Assembly: GCA_016209155.1 (NCBI GenBank)
Contig: JACQWU010000056.1
Span: 1-5,323, forward strand
Origin: Candidatus Desantisiibacteriota bacterium
GTDB taxonomy: Bacteria > JACRDZ01
Direction: 5' to 3'
Length of the DNA stretch: 5,323 nt
Position 1 is the first letter of the stretch, and the number at the start of each line of letters is the position of its first letter. Position numbers and translations under genes: made by a program. Shown here in pieces: positions 1 through 4,635 of this stretch. A model generated the notes under the pieces. It saw only the letters and a program-made list of their open reading frames with translations. It was not told where the DNA came from and did no database searches.

Positions 1-350
1 AGTTCATCTTTACATGCTCCAATACTATAAATATTACTGAGCAATTCAACTCCCTTTACCTCACAGGATTTAGCTCCCAAAATTATTCTTTTTTTCTTAA
101 GCGGAGGACAGGTTTCCAATTTTAAATTGTCTCCTTCACCCATTACTGTAAATAATTTTTCAGTTTGCGGAAGAAAAAGATGTTTAAGCGGCCTGGTAGT
201 ATTTAAAATATTAAAATCGCATTCGTTGAAATGCTTAATTTGTGTGAATTCACTGTAATTTCCGGATACACAAGGAGCATATACATCAAATTCCTCACAA
301 AGTTTTTCAACTAATAATTTAAATTTTTCATCCGTTATAACTTTTTCCAT
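1..350 (-). CDS. AsrA/HydB-like iron-sulfur electron-transfer subunit, N-terminal part (cut by window edge)
   Basis: The reading frame is open from ATG (348-350) to the window edge, giving 116 residues of the N-terminal part. Two blocks suggest the family of anaerobic sulfite reductase subunit A and sulfhydrogenase beta subunit (HydB): TRPLKHLFLPQTEKLF (about residues 52-67), matching the family's 'PLK.F.FPQ.E.LF' segment, and IILGAKSCEVKGVELL (about 88-103), matching its 'GVR.CD..A..LLD' segment. Family members carry two 4Fe-4S clusters near the C-terminus, which would lie outside the window. They pass electrons between a flavin/NAD(P) subunit and a partner enzyme in the cytoplasm. An AAGGA ribosome site (361-365) lies 10 nt upstream of the ATG, the same spacing as at the MvhD-like gene. 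The gene follows the ferredoxin-like gene after 78 bp that hold a dispersed repeat. FloxB is a plausible specific identity by context, but this is inference. Confidence 0.72.
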   Translation of the reverse strand, partial: MEKVITDEKFKLLVEKLCEEFDVYAPCVSGNYSEFTQIKHFNECDFNILNTTRPLKHLFLPQTEKLFTVMGEGDNLKLETCPPLKKKRIILGAKSCEVKGVELLSNIYSIGACKDE

Positions 351-375
351 TAAAATATTATCCTTATTATACAAT

Positions 376-409
376 GAGATTGCTTCGTCGCTTCGCTCCT
401 CGCAATGAC
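376..409 (-). repeat. Dispersed intergenic repeat-like element (GTCATTGCGAGGAGC...GAAGCAATCTC type)
   Basis: Read on the minus strand, this 34-bp stretch begins GTCATTGCGAGGAGC and ends GAAGCAATCTC, with GAAGCGA-like reiterations between. It is about half G+C in an otherwise very AT-rich gap, so it stands out sharply. From memory, near-identical sequences occur as multi-copy intergenic repeats in many unrelated bacterial genomes. I cannot count copies here. The ends ATTGC and GCAAT form a short 5-bp inverted match, so a small hairpin is possible but not strong. It lies between the ferredoxin-like gene and the AsrA-like gene, 10 bp upstream of the latter's AAGGA site, and so would be transcribed within the operon. 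Confidence 0.6.
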
Positions 410-428
410 TTTTTGAACAACCCCTGCA

Positions 429-1403
429 TTATTTTATGCTCTCATCGGGGTCACCTTCTTTAAAAGTGGATAAAGGAGGTGAAAGCTCAGGATTAAGCCC
501 CGGTTTATAGCCATACATATCATTTATTTCTTTTTCCATTTTTTTAATTAATTTACGATAAGGTATTTTAGCAGGGCAAACTCTTTCACACTCACCGCAG
601 TCTATGCACCTGCCCATTACGTGCAATACCCTTATAAGGTTGTAATATTCATTTGTAGACGATTGATTAATTTTACTTATCCATTGAGGAATGTTTTTAT
701 CAACAATACATTCGCGGCAATAGCATATAGGACATACATTCCTGCATGCATAACAGCGAATGCACCGGGAAAATTCTTTTTCCCAAAATTCCCATCGCTT
801 ATCCGGCGGCATTTTTTCTATTTCTTTGACCTCAGCATATTCATCAATTGATTTATCAGGTTTAATAGATACATTCTCAATTAAATCATTATAAATTTTG
901 GGTAACTCGTTAGTGCAGGAGAGACATTTATCATAAAGAATATCTATTCTTTTATTCTCAATTTTAGAAGAAGAAGCGTTAATAATTATTTTATCATCAA
1001 TCTCATCGATGGATTCTATCTTTATAAAAGGCAATTTTTTAATTTTATACGGATCAATCATCCCGTTACAATTTACGGCAAGAATATATAAGTCTTCAGC
1101 TTTTATCTGATTCCCCTGTAAAAGAGATACAATAGAGCGTAAAGTGCATGGAGTTGCAAGGATTCCAAATTTTTCGTGCTGAGACGATGTATCATCGCCA
1201 ATTTTTCCGTTAATAAGATAAATAGAAAGGTTATTAATACAAAAAGAATTGAATATCAAACGATTCACATCTTCTTTTCGGGTGATAAAACATGGTCTTG
1301 CTCTGTATAAAAATGAACCTTTTTCATAACCAATAAAGCAGGTTATTTTATTTTCATTAAATAATTTATTTACTCTATTTTGAATTTCCCGGTCAATATT
1401 CAT
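429..1403 (-). CDS. 4Fe-4S dicluster protein with F420-hydrogenase-beta-like N-terminus (FloxC-like candidate)
   Basis: This 324-residue cytoplasmic iron-sulfur protein has no signal peptide or membrane segment. Residues about 20-165 resemble the beta subunit family of F420-reducing hydrogenase/dehydrogenase (FrhB/FdhB type): the RARPCFI segment, the [10 protein letters not shown] segment, the ATPCTLRS segment where the family usually has 'GCDSR', and [12 protein letters not shown]160-x2-C163 may add metal binding. Residues 214-224 (C-x2-C-x2-C-x3-C, followed by P) and 266-276 (same spacing) are two classic ferredoxin 4Fe-4S sites. C227, C229 and C232 add further cysteines right after the first site. 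The likely role is electron relay between the AsrA-like and MvhD-like partners. Its ATG overlaps the upstream gene's stop as ATGA (1400-1403), and no good ribosome site precedes it, so translational coupling is likely. The exact partner and physiological reaction are inferred from context only. Confidence 0.8.
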   Translation of the reverse strand: MNIDREIQNRVNKLFNENKITCFIGYEKGSFLYRARPCFITRKEDVNRLIFNSFCINNLSIYLINGKIGDDTSSQHEKFGILATPCTLRSIVSLLQGNQIKAEDLYILAVNCNGMIDPYKIKKLPFIKIESIDEIDDKIIINASSSKIENKRIDILYDKCLSCTNELPKIYNDLIENVSIKPDKSIDEYAEVKEIEKMPPDKRWEFWEKEFSRCIRCYACRNVCPICYCRECIVDKNIPQWISKINQSSTNEYYNLIRVLHVMGRCIDCGECERVCPAKIPYRKLIKKMEKEINDMYGYKPGLNPELSPPLSTFKEGDPDESIK

Positions 1404-1861
1404 AATAAATTTTGCTTTTGTAATTTTTTATTGGGACCTAATTTTCGGATATCTTCGACCATTTCCTTAACTGTATCCACAAATTTAACAGCTTCCGAAG
1501 CTGAAATCCAGCGCATTTGAAAACGTTCAGATTCAATCCCTATAAATTCAAGAAGCTTTTTTAACAAAACAAATTTACGTCTTGCGTAATAATTTCCTTC
1601 TATATAATGACAATCACCCGGATGGCAGCCTGAGACAAGAACACCATCTGCTCCATGCTCGAAACTTTTAAGTACAAAAACAGGGTCAATTCTGCCCGAA
1701 CACGGAACTCTGATTATTCTTATATTTGAAGGGTAATTTCGCCGGCTGCTGCCAGCCAAATCCGCACCTTCATAGCTGCACCAGTTACATAAAAAAGCAT
1801 ATATTGTCGGTTCCCATATTTTATCTTTTTCATTAATTTCAATATTATTATTCTTCACCAT
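1400..1861 (-). CDS. mvhD: MvhD/FlpD-family 2Fe-2S electron-transfer protein (FloxD-like candidate)
   Basis: This 153-residue protein matches the small MvhD family, which carries electrons from a hydrogenase, formate dehydrogenase or flavin oxidoreductase to HdrA, the flavin subunit of heterodisulfide reductase. The family hallmarks are present in order: FLCNWCSY with C25 and C28, the RVPCSGR segment with C54, and the [11 protein letters not shown] segment with C79 and C84. These are the expected cluster ligands. The length is typical for a stand-alone family member. The start is supported by AAGGA at 1872-1876, 10 nt upstream. It is the first gene of the minus-strand set and overlaps the next by 4 nt. 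No hdrA is visible upstream, because the neighbouring gene is xseB behind a terminator. The HdrA partner must therefore lie downstream, past the window edge, or elsewhere. Naming it FloxD rather than MvhD depends on genes outside the window. Confidence 0.88.
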   Translation of the reverse strand: MVKNNNIEINEKDKIWEPTIYAFLCNWCSYEGADLAGSSRRNYPSNIRIIRVPCSGRIDPVFVLKSFEHGADGVLVSGCHPGDCHYIEGNYYARRKFVLLKKLLEFIGIESERFQMRWISASEAVKFVDTVKEMVEDIRKLGPNKKLQKQNLL

Positions 1862-1935
1862 AATGTTTATATCCTTAGATGAAATATTGTTAGGGCTGGC
1901 TAAAAAGTCTTAGAATATAGAACTCGAAAAAATGT

Positions 1936-1962
1936 AAAAAAAGGGCTTGAGAAATCAAGCCC
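1936..1962 (-). terminator. Rho-independent terminator of xseB
   Basis: On the minus strand a perfect 8-bp stem GGGCTTGA/TCAAGCCC (1955-1962 with 1943-1950) encloses a 4-nt TTTC loop and is followed directly by seven T residues (1942-1936). It starts 10 bp past the xseB stop codon. No T-tract follows on the plus strand, so it works in one direction. It separates xseB from the MvhD-like gene, which implies that the latter has its own promoter in 1862-1935. I found no convincing -35/-10 pair there. Confidence 0.88.
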
Positions 1963-1972
1963 CAATTATAAA

Positions 1973-2299
1973 TTATTTCTCCAGATCAAATAAATTTTCC
2001 TGAGCTTTTGCAACATCCTTATCATCAATTTTGAATTTATCTTTATTTAAATCAACATTTTCATTTTCCATGAAAGATTTAGCTTCTAAATCTCCGTTTT
2101 TATTTTTAGTTATTATTTCTATTTTTTTTTCTACTTCATTTAATTTTTGAGTACAAAGACGGGAAAGGCTGATTCCTTCCTCAAAATATTTCAAGGAATC
2201 ATCCAGGCTGAGATTCCCTGATTCAAGTTTATTCACAATCTCTTCAAGTTTAGTCAAACCATCTTCAAACTTAAAACTTTTATTTTTTTGCTGAGTCAT
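1973..2299 (-). CDS. xseB: Exodeoxyribonuclease VII small subunit (XseB)
   Basis: Several XseB subunits bind one XseA catalytic subunit to form exonuclease VII, a metal-independent single-strand nuclease that cuts from both 5' and 3' ends and acts in repair in the cytoplasm. The family core is at residues about 9-64: FEDGLTKLEEIVNKLESGNL, then SLDDSLKYFEEGISLSRLC and QKLNEVEKKIEII, which form the two-helix hairpin typical of XseB. At 108 residues it is longer than the usual 70-85. The extra part is a charged, lysine- and acid-rich tail (about 68-108). The start is supported by GGAG at 2307-2310, 7 nt upstream. No xseA lies on either side, and the gene is transcribed alone between its own promoter and a terminator. 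The XseA partner must be encoded elsewhere. Confidence 0.93.
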   Translation of the reverse strand: MTQQKNKSFKFEDGLTKLEEIVNKLESGNLSLDDSLKYFEEGISLSRLCTQKLNEVEKKIEIITKNKNGDLEAKSFMENENVDLNKDKFKIDDKDVAKAQENLFDLEK

Positions 2300-2363
2300 A
2301 TAAAATCTCCATATACTGATAAAAAATTAAATTTGTAATCATATATATATCTATAATTATAAG

Positions 2364-2392
2364 ATAATATTAAAATGTTGTTTAAAAGTCAA
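2364..2392 (-). promoter_or_regulatory. Sigma70-type promoter for xseB
   Basis: On the minus strand TTGACT (2387-2392) and TATTAT (2364-2369) are separated by exactly 17 bp, each one base from consensus. A start about 7 nt downstream (near 2357) would leave a leader of roughly 58 nt before the xseB ATG. A further TATAAT-like hexamer lies just downstream in the AT-rich tract. The local base composition raises the chance of accidental matches, but the correct spacing and position make this a good call. Confidence 0.62.
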
Positions 2393-2394
2393 GT

Positions 2395-2431
2395 TATTGG
2401 ATAAATATTGAGCAATTATTGAAATTATTGA
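2395..2431. promoter_or_regulatory. TATTG motif cluster between divergent xseB and mutL promoters (candidate operator)
   Basis: TATTG occurs four times at 2395, 2406, 2417 and 2426, at steps of 11, 11 and 9 bp, roughly one helical turn each. The last two copies belong to a perfect 9-bp tandem repeat AATTATTGA (2414-2422 and 2423-2431). The cluster lies between the two predicted -35 boxes, with its last copy overlapping the mutL -35. This position would suit a regulator touching one face of the DNA. In AT-rich DNA such repeats can arise by chance, so the call is tentative. Confidence 0.25.
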
Positions 2432-2456
2432 CAATTAAAAAATTATATGACACTAT
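2428..2456 (+). promoter_or_regulatory. Candidate sigma70-type promoter for mutL operon
   Basis: A perfect -35 box TTGACA (2428-2433) is followed after 17 bp by CACTAT (2451-2456). This keeps the key A at position 2 and T at position 6 of the -10 box but is otherwise weak. A start near 2463 would give a short leader of about 16 nt that still includes the ribosome site. The promoter would drive mutL and probably the two genes behind it. Confidence 0.45.
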
Positions 2457-2465
2457 TTTAGAATA

Positions 2466-2477
2466 TAGGAGCTCCTA
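2466..2477 (+). promoter_or_regulatory. mutL ribosome binding site inside a perfect 12-bp palindrome
   Basis: AGGAG (2467-2471) sits 7 nt before the mutL ATG and is a strong Shine-Dalgarno sequence that fixes the start. It forms the left half of the perfect palindrome TAGGAGCTCCTA. With no loop bases the RNA cannot fold tightly on itself at the centre, though partial pairing of the outer bases could mask the site slightly. The palindrome could also be a dimeric protein site overlapping the transcription start. Confidence 0.6.
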
Positions 2478-2478
2478 A

Positions 2479-2946
2479 ATGCCATGTAAAATAAAGTTTT
2501 TGGATAATGATATCATTAATAAAATTGCGGCCGGTGAAATTATTGAGCGGCCGGCTTCAATAGTAAAAGAATTGATTGAAAATTCAATTGATGCAGGAAG
2601 TATACAGATAAAAATTTTTGTTGAACATGGAGGAATGCGTTCAATAAGTATTCTTGATAATGGATGCGGTATATCAAGAGAAGATGCGATTATGGCATTC
2701 GAGCGTCATGCTACCAGCAAAATAACAAAATCTGAAGATCTGTTCGAAATTAAGACCATGGGATTCAGAGGTGAAGCCCTTGCGAGTATCGCAGCAGTAT
2801 CCCAGGTTGAAATGGAAACGAAAGAAAATAAAAGTCCGGTTGGTTCTAAAATAGATATTCATTTTGGGATACCTAAATTAGTAACTGATGTTGGCTGTCA
2901 TATTGGGACAAAAATCACTATAACACATTTATTCCATAATGCGTAA
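2479..2946 (+). CDS. mutL: MutL N-terminal ATPase fragment
   Basis: This 155-residue open frame covers most of the GHKL ATPase domain. Visible motifs are NKIAAGEIIERPASIVKELI (14-33, with E31 matching the catalytic Glu29 of E. coli MutL), ENSIDAG (34-40), DNGCGI (60-65), RHATSKI (76-82) and GFRGEAL (95-101). It ends ...GTKITITHLFHNA and then stops at TAA (2944-2946), inside the conserved segment that should read LFxN-[T/A]-P-A-R-xKFL. Alone it lacks the last part of the ATPase and the transducer domain that contributes the ATP-contacting lysine, so stable activity is doubtful. The stop overlaps the ATG of the next frame (2939) within ATGCGTAA, which would permit some restart of translation. 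Confidence 0.8.
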   Translation: MPCKIKFLDNDIINKIAAGEIIERPASIVKELIENSIDAGSIQIKIFVEHGGMRSISILDNGCGISREDAIMAFERHATSKITKSEDLFEIKTMGFRGEALASIAAVSQVEMETKENKSPVGSKIDIHFGIPKLVTDVGCHIGTKITITHLFHNA

Positions 2947-3826
2947 AAAATTTTTAAAAACTGTAAACACAGAACTTTCATATATAATAAATATGGTAAT
3001 ACAATATATGCTTGCTTTTCCTGATATAGCTTTTGTTTTAGCACATAATAACCGGATTCTATATAATTTTCCAATAACAAAAAACATTGAGGAAAGAATT
3101 TATGAAATTTATGGACTGGATATAAAAAATAGTCTTCTTCAACTGGATTATAAAGTTGACAATATCGAATTGCATATTTATGGATTTATTTCAAATCCAT
3201 CATATTCTAAACCAAATAAAAATTACCAGATAATATTTGTAAATAAAAGAGCTGTTAGAAATAAAACGATAAGTCATGCAATATATGAAGGATATCGCTC
3301 ATTTTTAATGGTTGATCGTCATCCAATGGCTATAATACATATAGATATAAATTCTAAATTTGTTGACGTTAATATTCATCCTGCAAAAAAGGAAGTAAAA
3401 TTTACGGATGATAAAATTATTCATAATTCTGTCAGTAATGCGATTTCAGAAGCTTTAAAATCCGGATGTAATAATAAAACTTTTTTAATAAATGAAAAAC
3501 ATTTTGAGAATATCAATATTAATGAACTACCTCAATCTTATCATGCAAACGCAATTAAACCTGAAAGTGATATTAAATTTGAATATTCACTTTTAAAAGA
3601 TGAAATAAAAGGTGAATCAATATATAAATTACCATCTTTAAATCCCCTTGTTCAGATAAAAAATACTTATTGGATAGCTGAAAATAATAACAAGTATTAT
3701 ATATTGGACCAACATGCATTTCATGAACGAATTTTATTTGAAAAAATTATCTTATCAATAAAAAAATATGAAATACGATTTTTTAACAAAAATTGCTATA
3801 ATCATGGCATGTCATGGTGCTATTAA
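2939..3826 (+). CDS. mutL: MutL middle fragment: transducer domain, linker and start of endonuclease domain
   Basis: This frame resumes MutL homology immediately at RKKFLKT. Residues 1-170 hold the rest of the ATPase and the transducer domain, including IIFVNKRAVRNKTISHAI (98-115) and FVDVNIHPAKKEVKF (141-155), the conserved block whose lysine reaches the ATP site. Residues about 175-230 are a poorly conserved linker. From about 235 the C-terminal domain begins (NPLVQIKNTYWIAENNNKYY) with the endonuclease motif DQHAFHERILFE at 257-268. After about residue 277 the frame leaves MutL homology and ends in unrelated residues at TAG-free sequence until TAA (3824-3826). No Shine-Dalgarno precedes ATG 2939, so any translation would rely on coupling to the upstream stop. 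Confidence 0.75.
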   Translation: MRKKFLKTVNTELSYIINMVIQYMLAFPDIAFVLAHNNRILYNFPITKNIEERIYEIYGLDIKNSLLQLDYKVDNIELHIYGFISNPSYSKPNKNYQIIFVNKRAVRNKTISHAIYEGYRSFLMVDRHPMAIIHIDINSKFVDVNIHPAKKEVKFTDDKIIHNSVSNAISEALKSGCNNKTFLINEKHFENININELPQSYHANAIKPESDIKFEYSLLKDEIKGESIYKLPSLNPLVQIKNTYWIAENNNKYYILDQHAFHERILFEKIILSIKKYEIRFFNKNCYNHGMSWCY

Positions 3827-3971
3827 GGCAGGGGATAGAATTGATTTGCAAGAGATAAGATGTATACTTATAGAAGCTGAGAAACTCAATATCCCTCATT
3901 TTTGCCCGCATGGAAGACCTGCTGTGGTTGAAATTACGACAGAAGAATTGGAAAAAAAATTTAAAAGATAA
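3762..3971 (+). pseudogene. mutL: MutL C-terminal remnant
   Basis: The third frame is open from 3762 (after TAA at 3759-3761) to TAA 3969-3971, with an ATG at 3768. Counting from that ATG it carries MACHGAIKAGDR (13-24), then CPHGRP (46-51) and the end TTEELEKKFKR, which is the normal end of MutL. The cysteine/histidine motifs help form the zinc site of the endonuclease domain together with the DQHA motif of the preceding frame. No good ribosome site precedes the ATG, so this piece is unlikely to be made as a separate protein. Confidence 0.8.
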
Positions 3972-3979
3972 ATTTAAAT

Positions 3980-4627
3980 ATGAAAAAATATAATAAAATA
4001 GGTATTATAGGTAACGGGGAACCAGATAATAAATATTCTTTCAGCAGATATATTTCAAACTTAAATTTTTTAATTGCCGTAAATGGCGGGACAAAAAATT
4101 GTTATAAATCTGGGGTTGCTCCGGATTTAATAATTGGTGATGTGGATTCTCTCCCCGAAAAAATATTAAATTTTTATAAAAAAAAAGGAGTGGATATTTT
4201 ATCTTTCCCTGTTGAAAAAGATAAAACTGATACAGAATTGGCAATTGAAACGGCTCTGGAATTTAAACCAAAAGAAATATATTTCCTTTGCATGCTTGGG
4301 AAAAGAATAGATCATATGCTTTGCAACATTTTTATCATGGAAAAAATAGTAAAAAAAGATATTAAAGCTGTAATATTGGATAAAAACCACAGGATAGAAT
4401 TATTAAACAAAAATACTCGAATTAATGGTAAGATAGGAGACATTGTTTCATTTATCTCATTAAGCGAAAAAAGCAAAGGAATAACTTTAAAAGGTTTTAA
4501 ATATAATGTCATAAACGGATCACTGCTTCGTAATCAATCTATGGGGATAAGCAATATTATTCAAACAAATAATGCCGTGATTTATATTAAAAAAGGCCTT
4601 GTGCTAATGATTCAATTAATCAAATAG
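3980..4627 (+). CDS. thiN: Thiamine pyrophosphokinase (thiamine diphosphokinase)
   Basis: This enzyme transfers pyrophosphate from ATP to thiamine, giving thiamine diphosphate (TPP) and AMP, and serves thiamine salvage in the cytoplasm. The 215-residue length and all main family motifs fit: AVNGG (33-37), PDLIIGDVDS (48-57, the metal/ATP-binding aspartates), KDKTDTELA (80-88), LGKRIDHMLCN (106-116) and SMGISN (187-192) in the C-terminal beta domain that shapes the thiamine pocket. It starts 8 bp after the mutL stop with no strong ribosome site (only A-rich sequence), so it probably depends on coupling to upstream translation. The gene after it starts 8 bp downstream. No TPP riboswitch is seen upstream. 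The symbol thiN follows the bacterial convention. Confidence 0.93.
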   Translation: MKKYNKIGIIGNGEPDNKYSFSRYISNLNFLIAVNGGTKNCYKSGVAPDLIIGDVDSLPEKILNFYKKKGVDILSFPVEKDKTDTELAIETALEFKPKEIYFLCMLGKRIDHMLCNIFIMEKIVKKDIKAVILDKNHRIELLNKNTRINGKIGDIVSFISLSEKSKGITLKGFKYNVINGSLLRNQSMGISNIIQTNNAVIYIKKGLVLMIQLIK

Positions 4628-4635
4628 AGGTAATT

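Larger units (their letters stand above)
2479..3971 (+). pseudogene. mutL: DNA mismatch repair gene mutL, disrupted by two frame-changing deletions
   Basis: The three reading-frame pieces in order add up to one MutL: N-terminal GHKL ATPase (frame of 2479), transducer domain, linker and start of the C-terminal domain (frame of 2939), then the end of the C-terminal domain (frame of 3762). MutL links MutS mismatch recognition to strand incision. This version has the metal-dependent endonuclease motif DQHAFHERILFE and CPHGRP, so it belongs to the nicking type found in bacteria without MutH. Joined, the pieces encode about 510 residues, short against roughly 600 or more in intact relatives. The first break lacks about 8 bp and the second about 240 bp plus a frame change. 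No other stops or motif losses are seen, which suggests recent decay or an assembly fault. It is probably the first gene of an operon with the thiamine pyrophosphokinase gene 8 bp behind it. Confidence 0.85.

Noticed and set aside
621-851. Plus-strand 76-codon open frame inside the ferredoxin-like gene
   Set aside because: It lies opposite the two-cluster domain of a well-supported gene, has no family resemblance and no ribosome site. It is the antisense shadow of cysteine-rich coding.
1885-1905. TTAG...CTAA near-palindrome upstream of the MvhD-like gene
   Set aside because: Only four base pairs match on each side, with mismatches in the centre. This is too weak to call an operator.
1912-1938. 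Possible promoter for the MvhD-like operon (TTTACA with TATTCT or TATATT, minus strand)
   Set aside because: Spacers of 15 and 13 bp are too short, and the -35 box overlaps the T-tract of the xseB terminator. A promoter must be nearby but this pair does not support it.
2339-2371. AT-repeat tract (alternating AT and TATAAT-like words) as a replication or unwinding element
   Set aside because: It lies in the xseB leader just downstream of the promoter. Alternating AT is expected at this base composition, and no DnaA boxes or iterons accompany it.
2939-2946. Programmed ribosomal frameshift joining the first two mutL frames
   Set aside because: There is no slippery heptamer before the stop, and two conserved residues are missing at the junction. 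A deletion explains this and recoding would not.
2898-3080. Minus-strand open frame across the first mutL break
   Set aside because: I considered whether a real antisense gene could explain the break, but the product looks random and there is no start signal. MutL homology on both sides of the break is far stronger.
3760-3766. Slippage on the A7 run as sole cause of the second mutL frame change
   Set aside because: A one-base slip cannot account for the roughly 80 missing residues. It could only add to a larger deletion.
3972-3979. TPP riboswitch or regulatory leader for the thiamine pyrophosphokinase gene
   Set aside because: Only 8 bp separate it from mutL, and no TPP-box-like sequence is seen in the end of mutL.
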